Assembly (NCBI GenBank): GCA_000507305.1
Contig: DF239042.1
Span: forward strand, 110,420-174,419
DNA from: Breviolum minutum Mf 1.05b.01
Lineage: Eukaryota > Sar > Dinophyceae > Suessiales > Symbiodiniaceae
DNA: 64,000 nt
Reading direction: 5' to 3'
The notes beneath the pieces are model-generated. The model searched no databases. It was not told where the DNA came from and saw only the letters and a program-made list of their open reading frames with translations. Position 1 is the first letter of the stretch. Each line of letters starts with the position of its first letter. This document shows positions 1 through 12,200 of this stretch, piece after piece. Position numbers and translations under genes: made by a program.

Positions 1-108
1 GATTAGCTTCTGAATTTTAGGTGTTTTAAGTTCTGTTTAACGGAGGTCCTGAAAAATATCTTTTCTGGTTTCGGTGTGGCTGGATGTCTAGGGTACAAAG
101 ACATCCAG

Positions 109-941
109 AATCTCCAAAGAATCTATGGTGCAACAGGTCGAATGTGATGAACTTGCAGCGCAGCTAAGGTGTACTTGCTGCTTGATGCCGTCCTTCTGTT
201 TACCCAACTAGAAAAACATATTGGCAAAAAAGAGAACATGTCATACTTGCCAATCCTGCAACACATACTCTCAAGCAGTGCTTTTGCAACAGCCAAGGAA
301 AAACTATGCAAAAAAGGGCAGTTCCAAATGACCCGCTGCAAACTGGCATGAAAATGAAGCCCAAAACACGCTGGTGGCCAAAATGGCAGTGCTGCTGGAA
401 GAGAATGTACTTGTAGCCAATGAGGATGTACCGCTAGCCTCAAGCGACTATCAGAGAGGTCACGCTTCCTGCCGCTTCCTTGAAGGTTGATGGAAGAAAA
501 GTCGGTGACCCTTGCATGTACATTATTTCACACCCTATATACAATGCAACAAATATCAACAAATTACCCGAAATAGGTAGTACTAAGTACCTACAGTGAC
601 GCAGTGATTTGGACCTTTTTTTTCATAGTCACATATTCGCAACTGCAACTTGACCACTCTGAGTGAAGCACCGCTCCTCTCAAGGCGGAAACAGCACCCT
701 GAACAAGGGATACAGCAGGATTTTTGGTCATGGGGAACAATTTTGGTTGTTTTCTCTGTTTTTGTTTATGTGTGTTTCTCATGTGTTTCTCGTTTTTTAT
801 TTTTTGTGTTTTCATTTTCTTTGGTCATGTACTGTATTTTTCATTGTACATGTAATCGAATCATATACAATGAACCAATTCAATCTGTGTAAGCTACCCA
901 GCTTGAAAAAAAAATCTGAAAAAATATTTCAAAAATCGTAG
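109..941 (+). CDS. C-terminal two exons of an unknown helical protein
   Basis: I do not recognise the family. Exon one runs 109-458. It follows the acceptor 'gacatccag' and ends at AGAG|GTCACG. It reads as one long, mostly helical and Leu/Lys/Glu-rich stretch (for example DAVLLFTQLEKHIGKK and VAKMAVLLEENV). It needs two single-base corrections in short A runs, near 163 (one A short) and near 344 (one A extra). Exon two (664-941) starts after 'ctctgag' and fits the phase left by exon one. It begins VKHRSSQGGNSTL, turns into a very T-rich hydrophobic tail and stops at 939-941. That tail may be a membrane anchor, or the 3' UTR if the real stop is missed. The N-terminus lies left of the window. 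The frame breaks could be sequencing errors or decay. Confidence 0.5.
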
Positions 942-2107
942 GCATTGTTTCTTCTTGGGGGGGGAACCTCCAGACTCATCACAGGCTGGAGAAAATTCTT
1001 TCAAGTTTCACGGCGGCACCACGCCAAGGCATGGAGCATGGAAGGGGGTGCCTAACTTTTTCCCTGGAGGTCTTGGATGTTCCAGAAAGTTAGGATCAAA
1101 GGTTAGGATCAGTAGGTGTTCTAACCCCCAATATACAGTATATATACTGTGTATATATATATATATATCCCATTTGCAAGTTATAACTCCCACTTACTAA
1201 CCATTTACTAACTTTCTGGGACATCCGAGAAGTCGACTATTAAATAAAAAAAATGGTCTTTTGGAAAAGACCATGAAATTTTAGTAGGGATATTTATAAT
1301 CAACAATTCCAGGGGACTATTTTTTCAATGATCTTTGACTTCCAGGGTATGGTGTTTCTATTTATAAATAACAGGATTTTTTAGCATGGGTCAAGGGTGA
1401 CCTATTCCTGAAAAATTGTTTCGTAAGGACTTTTGGGGCTTGCCATAGTTTTGTGAAGGTGATGGAACATGCTTACAAAGCTATGATGTACTTGGATCTA
1501 CCCCTCCCGCTGGATGTCAATCACCACCAGTATTATTATATGTTTAGTGGGGAATCCGTAAAAACTGTCGTATTTTCCCACTGGTAGATCCAATGCTTTT
1601 GCCAAAAAATCGGGTGAAACACCCGGAAAAATCCGGGTGCCTCTGTTTGCGAGGTTCGCCGGTTTGAAACCATAGGGCCTCGGCAGGCCCATCTTCTTCC
1701 AGGTGGGATATGTACAACAAAAACGTGAGTTCCTAGCAGGTATCCCTCAACTGGTTAGCTTGATCCCATGTGATTTCATGATTTTTTTCCATGTTGTGAG
1801 CCAGTACTTTATTGGTGGAGACAGGCAATGGGTAATGAGCCCCATATCCTAGGAATCCACGATTAAAATGGGATTCTCACGAATCATACTTTGAGATCTG
1901 CCTGGAATCTCCTGGAATGGAGATTGGGCCAACCTGAAAACCACCATTTATTGAAAATACCAAGCAGGGAACAAAAACCAAGTAGTACAGGATTTCAATG
2001 CAAACAATGAAGACACACTCAAAAGAACGCTTAGCAATGGAGTCATGCGTTTTTCAACAATTCACAATACCCTGTAGTACAAACCTGGGCAAAGAGATTC
2101 AAAATGA
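942..2107. other. Non-coding stretch with inverted-repeat elements
   Basis: No exon is supported here. It holds the element at 1072-1232, a hairpin with 'accatgaaattttagtaggg' and 'gacttccagggta' arms at about 1243-1352, and another element at about 1493-1700 that contains a short 'cgggtgaaacacccg' palindrome. Confidence 0.5.
1072..1232. mobile_element. MITE-like element, family A
   Basis: Terminal inverted repeats: 'ggatgttccagaaagttagg' at the left and 'ctaactttctgggacatccg' at the right. The core is AT-rich and contains a (TA)n run. It encodes nothing, and the same arms recur at 4626, 5277, 5520 and 14941. Confidence 0.7.
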
Positions 2108-2239
2108 TTACAAATTTAGTGTAGAATCTGAATGGAGACTATGGCAGTTGCAAGGGTCCTTTTCCACCGCTGCAGTTCCAAGTGTGAAAAAACAATCCAT
2201 GGCAGCATGTCTTCTTGGCAGCTTTCCATCATCGTCCAT
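2108..2239 (-). CDS. Candidate terminal exon, unknown protein
   Basis: On the minus strand an acceptor-like 'tatcaagtag' is followed by an open frame. It starts MDDDGKLPRRHAAMDC, continues FFTLGTAAVEKDPCNC and stops at 2108-2110 (43 codons plus stop). It lies downstream of, and on the same strand as, the pseudouridine synthase gene. The opposite strand is also open across this stretch, so the strand is not certain. No family is recognised. Inference only; RNA evidence would decide it. Confidence 0.3.
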   Translation of the reverse strand: MDDDGKLPRRHAAMDCFFTLGTAAVEKDPCNCHSLHSDSTLNL

Positions 2240-3150
2240 CTACTTGATATCTCAAGATGTATCGAGCCTTAGGATGGAGCTGAATTTTGGAAACTGAATC
2301 TCAAAGTAGCAAGTTCCATGCCATTCGATTCATCCAGTTAGTTGATGGATTTACCTATTCATTTCGCTGATTTTTATGAATAAATATAAGTGTGGTTACC
2401 AGTCCCATGGATCCATGTATATATATTTATGCATTTCTTCCCTGTACTGGTTTGCCCAGAAAATCTTGGTTTCAGGAACAAACATGGTTCAAAACCATAT
2501 TTGATCAAATGAAGGATCGCTACATCATGGTGCATCCATCAAATCAAACATAACATTACACTCTCAAGTGTACCGAATGGTTCACCTGAAGCCATGATCG
2601 AAACTCCAAGTTCGGTGAACCTTGTTGAACTTCACGGGTCTCTCCAGCTTTTTAGTCAGAATTTATCATAATTCAATATGATTCTTATTGACATCTCCAT
2701 GGTGGAATGATCTCGACTCTGGATTTTGTGCCATATGTTTGCGCAAACAAAGGTCCAAAATCACTTCGGAGAAACGCCGCGAAAAGACACTTCAACATGA
2801 GATCGGAACCCGCGTCACCAAACTACGAGGTCCAAAAAAGGGAAGTTTCTTCATTCGGAGAAATGCAAATCGAAACATCGAAAATCACCTTCCTATGAGT
2901 TGATGGACTACTAAGTTCAGCTCTTCGGCAAAAATCCCGGGTTTTGCCCAACAAACCTTTTATTGAAAAAAACGCAGTTGTTAGCAAATCCAACAACAAT
3001 CCTCTCATGATTCTCATGTTTGTCCTCGTCACAGTGCTCAGAACCCGTACGTGACATCCCATTGATTCATTAATAGGGATCCTTTTAATAGCTCATGAAA
3101 TAATCACTATAATATATCTGGGTAGTTTTTTCAGCCCGGATATAACCCAA
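2240..3150. other. Mostly featureless spacer
   Basis: Between about 2700 and 2900 both strands carry short open frames (for example 2707-2898 on +), but none has convincing splice sites on both sides. The rest shows no coding signal that I can support. Confidence 0.35.
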
Positions 3151-6100
3151 CTAACACCGCGTTAGACCTGGGCAAAGGCACAGATGCGTCAAGGATGCTA
3201 AAACTGCTTGAAGATCCGCTGGAAGAGGCTCATCCAATTCCAACCTTCGTCCTGGCCAGGAAGGTATCGAATCGTGCGGGGTATATTTTTGGAGTGGCAA
3301 AAAACAACGCGGTGAAATTGTGATTGTTTTTTTTAATGGATGGAAATTGTAGTGAAATTGTGATGAAATACAATGCACTCATGAAATCTCATGAAATCAA
3401 AATTCCATCAATGGAAGCGATGGTGAACTATTCCAATAGACTTTCCTCATAGTTAAAATTCTATTTATACACCCTTCCCAAAAAAGTAACAGCGACAAAA
3501 AAATCCCAGCAAATGAGGCCGCCGTTTTGCTGGCCCCACATCCCAGGATTCCACCGACCGCGAATCCAACCTGCCAAGTCTCGTAGCGCCATATGCCAAC
3601 AATGTAAGAAAAGGCGTGCCGGACATGGTGATGACTTTTTTCCGCCTGGCGGGGTAGTGACTTTTCGTGGGTAACAAACAACAAACAATTGTGGAAAACT
3701 AGCCAAAGTATCCCATTTGCAAGATGAAGGACGGTGGAATTCTGAAGCATGAAACAAGAAATGTAAAAAACTGGATTTGTTTCCTATAGGTATTTCTTGT
3801 AAAAAGACTGGAAGGTTTTACCACTTCACAACTTCTTGAAGTGAACATCTTTGATTTACACGTTCTAGCACGTTCACAAAAAATGGGGGACGAGGGGAGA
3901 CTGAAATCGTTTAAGAGATTGCAGATGTTGGGCCATTTTTTGTGCTTAAGTACAAGCGCAGGGCTTACGTCACAAAAGACGTGGAGGAAAGTCACATCAC
4001 GAAAATGGCACAGCGATACGCCTTAAACCGACCAGTCGTACATGCAAATCCTGCAAAGATTCATTAGAAGGCTAAAAAGAATCTCATAATATGTGTATAT
4101 AGGAATATATATATATATAGATAACATAATATATATATGTGTAATATATATATATATATGTAGCATGTACTGTATGTGTAACATGTATGTAGCATATACA
4201 CACACACACAACAAAAAAAACAGCTCCAAACCTTTTCTGTTGCCTCACCTGCTCCATACCTTTCATCTCCCCATAAAGGCTGGCCAATCGAGGCCAAGTG
4301 GACACGAATTTGATGGGTACGTCCTGGCGCTTTTGTGGGGAGATCTTCCATGTCTGGAAAAATCATGTCCGACAAATAGAAATATGTCTGACAGATGTCA
4401 TGGTACAAATATATGTATGTTTGTGTATGTTCAGATGATAATTATCCATATTTAGATATCCATATTATCCATATTGAATTGGACATATTTTTTTGGGAAT
4501 CCACACCTGTGGTGGTCTTCACTCGAAGTAGCGCGAGTTGCAACCTCTGAGGGGTGCTTCCCATCAAAACACTTCCCCGTGGTCCCGTGCAACGCCAAGA
4601 TGTAAAAGTCAACATCAAGTACCCTTAGGATGTCCCGTTGGAAGCTAGGATCAATGGTTAGTAGATAGGTTATAACCTACTTCTAAATAATCAAGTAAAA
4701 TGGAGTTGTAACTCACATACTAACCTTTGATCCTAACTTCCTGGGACATCGAAGTAGTACACTGAACGCACAAAATAGGACCGAATTTCACAGAGTTTGA
4801 CAAGACACTCAAGAGAACGTGGGGAAAGGAAACGTTGAACCACTGAGTACCTTAGTAACATCATGCACTAACTTTTCACCCTAAATCATTAAATCAGGCG
4901 CTGAGGTGACAAAATCTAATGAATATCCGAATCCAAATATCCCATGAATCACAGTGGGCTGAAAATTACTGCTTTCATCATCCCACCTCCCAAAAAGTGT
5001 CTAAGCCGAGCACTGAGTATGAGCTTCTTGTCCATTTTTCGGAGACACGATCATTCTGCGTGCACGCCTCTCCTAAGTTAAATAATTTGAACCGACAAAA
5101 ACCATTCGTTCCCATCCCATCCCTCAACTTCACCAAAATTCAATTAGCTTGCCAAGACGCGACACTTGCAATAAAGGTGAATGGATCTCCCCATCTTCCA
5201 AAGGACTTCCTTCAGAAAGGCACAAATACTCCTGCCAGTTCACATAACGATTTTGCACAGCTTTTCTCTGCGGCCTGGATGTCCCGTTGTTGGAAGTGCT
5301 GGGATCAATGGTTACTGTAGGATCAATGGGTTTCTTCACCGACCTATAAATGGGGGATGAATTGGGGTGACATCACCCACTGATTCTAACTACCAACTTC
5401 GACCGGGACATCCAAGTACTTGTACCCTGTAGTTCAATTAAAAAACCAGTTCGATGTTGACCATTTCAATTTCGGAGAATCCTGACAAACTGAAAAGCCC
5501 CAGCATGAAAGTATTGCTTCGATGTCCCGGGAAGTTAGTAAATGGATAGTAAGTGGGTTGTAATGCCAATACACCCCATTTACAAGTAGGTTATAACCCA
5601 TCTACTAACCATTTACTAACTTCCTGGGACATTTAAGTGTATTGATATTGGAAATGTTCAGTGATTTCTAGCTGTTAAAGAAACAGGCAGGGAAACTTGG
5701 AATGGTACAAATTCAAGTCCCCTGTCCTTCTCAACCAGACGGGAAGCAAACTGCGCCTTCAACAAGGGATGTAAGCAAAATGCTGGGCACAACATGACTA
5801 TTTTCCAGCTTTTTTGTTGTTGGGACTAGAGGCTGCTAGGAAAAAAAACACGGTAAAAAAGAATAAAAAAGAAGGCTTTCACAGTGGTTTCACACACAAA
5901 CTTTGCTAGCATTTTGCTTCAGAAATCCAAGAAAATCACCATGGGCATCACACACCTGCAGCCAATGTTTGGCAGCTTCTGACCATGCTACTGGAAGGAC
6001 TCCGGAAGCTTCTTTATCCAAACGTGATGCCAAAGCCACCTGACTGTCACAAAAGAAAGGAGTATTTTGCCTCCAAACCGTTTCCGTCTCCCCCCAAAAA

Positions 6101-6557
6101 AATAAATCTTGGCACTTTTGTGGACAAAAAATGCCCAAAAGACAACTGTAGTGATAGATGGTTCTCTTGTCTTTTTGGCAGGTGCTATGAAAGCTATGAA
6201 AGTTTCGATGATTGTAGGTCCTTTATCAACTAGGTGTTTGTGTTCAATGCCATTTCCCTCCCTCCATCTCAGGTGCTGCCACAAGGCAGTGGAACTGGGA
6301 AAGTGTAATTCCCTTTGCAGCTTTTCCAAGAACTGCTCGCCTGAGCCAATGATGACTGAGAGGCTATGAAACACCCAAACGCCCAGTATCTGAAAAGGAA
6401 GGTCTACAGCACTAGCGAATGGTAAATCCTTTTTGGAGACATCTACAGGTGTCTCAAAGGACAGGATCCAAGCTAAAGCTGCACTGAGTCGCCAGCTGGT
6501 GATACTTGGTGGCTTCGAAAAAAGTGCAACACCATATCCAACAGCAGCCATAGGAAC
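3151..6557 (-). CDS. RluA-family RNA pseudouridine synthase, nine exons
   Basis: Predicted to isomerise specific uridines in RNA to pseudouridine. Exons, in transcript order: 6506-6557 (ATG at 6551, or preceded by another exon), 6283-6355, 5956-6043, 5166-5267, 5014-5072, 4507-4571, 4249-4353, 3571-3645 and 3151-3251. All introns are GT-AG and all phases agree. Ordered landmarks match the family: ALFSKPP near the start; the catalytic loop RLDKEASGVLPVA, whose Asp is the known nucleophile; EYLCLSEG; DGEIHSPLL; RMIVSPKNGQEAHTH; LALLRVK; GRTHQIRVHL followed by GDERYG; RLFLHCWHMAL; and ELDEPLPADLQAVL. The usual HRLD reads SRLD, and about ten extra residues precede GRTHQIR. About 239 residues are recovered, which fits a catalytic domain without S4. 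Any N-terminal targeting peptide is unresolved. Introns 4572-5013 and 5268-5955 contain inverted-repeat elements. Confidence 0.9.
4626..4754. mobile_element. MITE-like element, family A, inside an intron
   Basis: Arms 'ggatgtcccgttggaagct' and 'taacttcctgggacatcg' flank a core of related half-repeats. It lies entirely within pseudouridine synthase intron 4572-5013, 55 bp from the downstream exon. Confidence 0.75.
5277..5415. mobile_element. MITE-like element, family A, inside an intron
   Basis: Arms 'ggatgtcccgttgttggaag' and 'caacttcgaccgggacatcc'. The element ends 9 bp from the exon that starts at 5267, so the acceptor 'ggccgcag' is immediately next to its terminal repeat. Confidence 0.75.
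5520..5637. mobile_element. MITE-like element, family A, inside an intron
   Basis: Arms 'gatgtcccgggaagttag' and 'ctaacttcctgggacatt'. It is the second family A copy in the same 688 bp intron (5268-5955), about 100 bp from the first. Confidence 0.75.
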
Positions 6558-7526
6558 TGTAGGACCTGGTAAAATCGGGGATGTTTGTTTGTGAAGCTCA
6601 GCAAGCCCTGGTTGGTGCCCGTTGCTTTGATCTTTGCCGACTCAAAGATTCTGATTCTTTTTTGGTTAAACAATTAAAAAAATGGAAATTCCGCACCATT
6701 CTCCATTTTCATGGGCTTTGTGTTTGGGTAACCGTTGGGTAGCAAAAAGGTCTTTTCAAAGTAAGGTGTATAGCAATACAGAATTCACTCCAAGGAAATA
6801 AACATCTAGAAACCAACTATTCAAACGACTCAGGATCTTCCATCATAGCAAGCACTTGCAAAAATGCAACCTCCAAAAATGTGGAGGTAGACCTCACCAA
6901 AACTGGTGTGTCACGTCATGAAAAATCCACTCAGTTGAAGAAAAAAAACATTTTTCTAAAGTTTAAGGACTTACCCTCCCTGAAACTAACAATTCGTCCC
7001 TGAAAATCGGCCGGGCCCCCAAAATGAAATTTGTATTCCAACCATCCACGTTGGCCAGGCTAAGTCCACCCTCTCCCAGCGGCCAGAAGCCCCAGAAAAA
7101 ACGACCCCCGGTCGCCTGGTCGGCATTCCTCCGAGTGTGAGATCCAACCTTGGAAAACCTAACTTTCTTTTTTAGGATGGACCCACAAACGTTCCAAACA
7201 AAACCAGTCGTCAATTTTATTAAGTCGGAAACTAAATTGATTGTTGAACTTGTCAATTCTCGTAAGTCGGAAGACTAATTTATGTTGTTTTGGGGGAGAT
7301 CTCTTCATTGGAAACATCATTTTCCAGGTCAATACTTGGATTCAGAAGTGAGTAGCCACAAATCTTGCCATTCCCAGAAGCAGCTGCGTAGTCGTCGGAG
7401 CAGCTGCCAAGCATTGAATCGTGGCAAATGTTGAGCAACGGCTCCAGTTTGTATACCGGTAGGGATCAATCCTCACAACGAAGTCACATGGATATGGATA
7501 CATGATCTATGCATGATAGATATATA

Positions 7527-7662
7527 CACTGATACACCCTGAAAGTCAACCAGCATTAAAAAAAGGTGGTTCCTTTTAGACGATGATACACCCTTGCTTA
7601 AAAAAATGGTGATTCGTAAAAACCAACCTATTAAAACTGGTGGTTGGACTTCCAGGGTACAT
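7527..7662. mobile_element. MITE-like element, family B
   Basis: Outer arms 'accctgaaagtcaacc' and 'ggttggacttccagggt' bracket inner 'aaaggtggtt' repeats. A related copy lies at about 43888-44035. Confidence 0.65.
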
Positions 7663-9138
7663 AAATCATATGGCGAAGCACCTCAGTTCGCTTGGGATTT
7701 AAAAAAAAGGGAACCACCAAAATTACCAAATTGATCCATGTTTTTATTGGTACACCCCTGAAGATTAACGGCTGGAACATAATTCCCTGGAGGTTTGGTT
7801 CAGATCATTTTCCTTTCTTTTCATGGGTGATGGCTGTAGGTTCCTTTCGCCGTCAATCTTCCAGGTATAGGTCCAGGGTGGTCTTGGGAGTTGATCTGCT
7901 GCCGAAGCTACTGGTATCGATCATGTCTTCCAGCAGTTTCGTTGAAGATCCCCTTGGCTCAAAAGGGCAACAAAGTCTACTTGGAGGATCATCCCGGGAC
8001 GGACCTAAGTGATGATTAGAAGGTCCCCCAAGTTGGGTTGTTCTCCTTCCAAATGGCGGTTTCATGGCTTATAAATGGGGGTGATCCTAACCACTTACAA
8101 GTCCTGCCGGCCTTATGATCAGGGACTATTAACCATTGGTTTATAATAAGGCCCGCGGGGATTGTGGGGGGTCCCCTTAGGTACCCATGACTAAACAAAC
8201 ATTTGCTCCTGAGTGCACCGGTGATTTTTTTTTAAAATGCCTTGATACTTGGGACAAACACACAGAATTTCAACATAAATAGAATTGACATCTGGAAATC
8301 TCCGAAGAGTCGGGAGCTTTTTTGGAAATCAACACAATAAATCCTTGATGTGGTAGTTGAAAATGCTAGTAAAACTTACTATATAAGATTCGGTAGTTGA
8401 AAAAACATCTAGTTGAAAACCCATACATCTCAAAACCAAGTCGTCATTTTGGCGTCAAAAATCAACCGAGTGGCCATTCTTTTGCTTTACTATTGGATGT
8501 CAAAAGAGCGCTGTAGGTCACCTCGTTAGGAACTAGCTCTGCCTCAAAACAGCGCCAGGGGGGTTGGTGTAATGTTGACAATATCTTCCTCACAACAAAC
8601 ATGTTGTCAGTGGTCTCTCTACCTATCTACTCTACCCATCTCTACCTATGTCAAATGTTGTCAGTGGTTTACTGCAATGAGAAATGGAAGCATGATAATT
8701 TTCCACTAAAAGTAGATCCCCTCTTGCCGCTGATGGACAGGAAGAGTTTCCTCAAAAGGTGACGGCAAGGGACTATCTAAGTGGAAAAGTAGCTATGGGA
8801 TGCAGCGAAAACGAACATGAGGTGAAGATACTGAGTTTTCTGCTTCATCTACCCTTTCTCTGATAATCATGGAAGTGGAAAACTAGCTTAATTGAAAAGA
8901 CACCAATCTTGGAGGGTCCCATTTTCCACTTCCATGATTCTGGGAAAAAGAGTAGCAAAGGGTCAAAAGGGGGAAAACAAACGGAAAACATGAAAACATC
9001 TGAAGACATTCTCTGCTGCTATTGGCTGCTTGAAAACTTTATTCGCCTCAAAGAAAGTTTTTCTGAAGGACTTCCGAGGGTTTCAAGTGAAGTGACATGA
9101 ACTTGTGGAAATAGGCTGCTTCAAAATATTTCAAAGGT

Positions 9139-9139
9139 G

Positions 9140-9198
<59 letters not shown>
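9139..9198. repeat. (ATC)n microsatellite
   Basis: About 19 uninterrupted ATC units next to the 3' end of the PPR gene. Similar tracts occur at 27655 and 61437. Confidence 0.95.
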
Positions 9199-9201
<3 letters not shown>

Positions 9202-9290
9202 TCAAGGAGATACATGTCCAACCATCTTGGCTTAAACAACATCTTACATCATGAAATTCTCTACTCCCCGTGGCGATGGTATCACGTCGT

Positions 9291-12200
9291 CAAGTCCATG
9301 AACCGACGACCAATCTGCCTCTTCCATGTCAGCCAGCAGCTGCACAGCACATTGCCATTGTACAGAATGGCCACAAGCAGTAATCACACCATTGTAGCCT
9401 TAATTCCGAAACGATACACCAACCAGCCTTTTTCTCAATACATGGGAAAAACCCACAGAAAATCTGAAACCTTACAGGAAAAAATCATCAAAATTACAGG
9501 CCAATGAAATGAAGTTTCATCATATCTAACGAACATATCTTGAACCGGCCAAGTAGCTGATCTCAGTTGGACTCAGTTTTTTTCTGATGATTTCTTGCAA
9601 AAGGCTCAAGGCGCGTTCCCATCTGAAGCCTTTTTCGCAAGCACTGATAGATGCATTGAAACTGATCACATCCAGGTCTGACCGATCCTCCAACGGAAGA
9701 ATATCCAGGGAACGGTCCGTGTCACCGGAAAAGGACGCTTTTTTGACGTTTGGAAGGTTTTAACAATGTGCACATGAACACTTTCAAAGATATCAAAATA
9801 AAATATGAAATTCGCAATTTATAGATATTTATAGGCACAACAAGGCAATTGTTGGAAGCATAGGGACGCAAACAGGTGTATTTTGCTAAAAGCTCAATTG
9901 GAATTGTTTGCCTCGTTACCAGAAATTATGATGGTTTTTCATTAAGGATCTGGTCATTGCATCATTTTCCATGTCATTTCCAACGTTTGTTCTACGGGAC
10001 CCAAACATGAGAAAAACATGTATACACAAAAATTACACAAAAAATGAAAGTGGAAATCATCCCGCCATTAGGATCAGATCTGATGTCCGTCTTCAGTTGT
10101 CTATTTTCAAAAACATATTTGCAACAGATTCGAAAGCACCCCCAGATCCTGGTGAAGCAATTGCAATGCCAGAGGCCATTGCGTCGCCTTCTCACATGCA
10201 CTTAGAGCAGCGTTCAAGCTGATCCTTGCATCAAAAACACATCAATGTTCTCATCATTGTCACAGTGGGTCTATGTTTCATATCGTTTTTTGACCAAAAA
10301 CATCGGCACGTCCTTGATCTCAACGAATCGGAAGAAACGTAAACATCAACCTCTTGGGCCAACCGGAAACATTCAGATCCAGTGGAATGAGGTCATTTGA
10401 TTCCTTGAATCGAAATCCCTGTCCTATCAAGTTCAAGAGCTGTGCTCTGCAAATCCTGGGGGATTTGAGCAATGTCCAAGCTGAGAACGTCCATGGAAAT
10501 GGGGTGGGCTCCAAGTGCAAAGAACTATAGAAAGTCCCAATCTGGGTTGTTCCAAAAAAAACAGTAAAGGGGAATTATAGAATCCAATCTGGAATTTGCA
10601 AATTATGCCAACGAGCTTTTTCACCATTTTTCTTAACTGGAATGGCTACTTCAGCTAACTATAGAAAAACCCGCTGCAGTTAAAAACCGAGCATTTGAAA
10701 ATGAGAATGTTGTTTCCATAATTGTGTCGGTGACCATATGTATAATGCGTATATATATATATATTATACAGTCATATACACATACTGTACATTCAATAAT
10801 CACTAAGCACACATATATAGAGGTTTGCACAATGTAATTGCAGACTGTATCATCCTTTTGGAGATCAGCATGACAGAAAACAAACATTTTTCACATCCCA
10901 ACACACGCATTTTCATACTTCATAATGAATCTCGAGAAATCATCCAAAGACATGGAGGGAATGATTGGAATGATTGTGGCACCGTTCCTGCAGCAGATAT
11001 GTTGCAATCTCCCATTTTTTGGCTCTTCCACAGGCGCTGATGGAATTGCCAAAGCTGATGTGATCTGCTTTGACCTGTCAAAAATCGCAAAAAAGAAATC
11101 CCACCCCGTTTTATAGGGATTGCAAAAACCCAGTTGTAAGGATTCCTATGAACTGATCAGTATCATGCAATGGCATAAGGGGTTTGAACGTTGCTCATCT
11201 TAAACATATCCAGCAAATCATCGTGTTGATAAGGTTGGTAATATTTTTGCCCCGCTTGCCCCTAGCAAATCTTCAAGTGGCTTTTCTTAGATTTTTGAAA
11301 CTACGAAAAAAAAAACGACGACATGTTACCCAAAAATGGGTTTGAGACTCCCTCTCACCCTCACCTATGCTCAACGATTTCCAACCAAAACAACGATTTC
11401 CAAACAAAGAAAATCCATGAAATCCACATGATATCCATCTCAAAATCGTGTGGGTCTTCCCATCGAAATGAAAACGCAGTGTCTGAAAAGTCTTCACCGA
11501 CTGAAACAAGCGTCGACTTTTTTGGCCTTGGCTTCTTTCAATGCCTGGCGGAATTGACGATAAAACCATATAATGTAAAACCTGCAGTCGGAAAACATGA
11601 CTCCCAGAAAAATCCCCAGCTGTTCGTGTAAAAAACTAGTTGGTGGCATTTCCCCAAATAGGTGTGAAAATGAAATATGTTTGAAACCACCACCTAGAGA
11701 ATGACTTCCCCCGAAAACCTTGTAGAGAATTAGATCTTTAAGATGTTTTTTTTTCAAGGGGAAACCCTTTTTTGTTGTGTGAGAACTGAAGAAATTCCGA
11801 AAAAAACACGTTCCAGCAATTTGGAATCATGACTGGTTGGTGGTTTCAACCCATCTAAAAAATATTAGTCAAATTGGGAATCTTCCCCAGGTAGGGATGA
11901 AAATAAACATGTTTAAAACCGCCACCTAGATGAATTCGTGGAAAAAAAGGATCCCCAACTTGAGAGATGAATCGAACTTCCCGGGGGATGTGAAGGCCTC
12001 CGCTGCTGGAGGTTTTTCCGAAAAGGTGCTGTGGCTTTTGGGTTTTGATACCCTCCAAGGAACCAACATATCTCACCTTAGGAAAAGGAACAGCATCTTC
12101 AAAAGTACCTTTGGGAGAGGATATGTTAGTTCCCAGGAGGGTAAATGTTTCACTCAAAAATGGTTAATGTAAACCATCATCATTTTTGTTGGCCTACAGT

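Larger units (their letters stand above)
6558..9290. other. Intergenic, rich in inverted-repeat elements
   Basis: Holds a family D half-element near 6967 ('ccctgaaactaacaattcg'), a family B element at about 7527-7662, a family C copy at about 7752-7840, a hairpin at about 8860-8955 with 'cataatcatggaagtgg' arms, and the (ATC)n tract at about 9139-9198. A minus-strand open frame at about 9030-9110 could be the last PPR exon, but its phase is unresolved. Confidence 0.5.

Noticed and set aside
9139..9198. (ATC)n tract as a possible CRISPR-like or coding repeat
   Set aside because: A pure trinucleotide run without spacers; an ordinary microsatellite.
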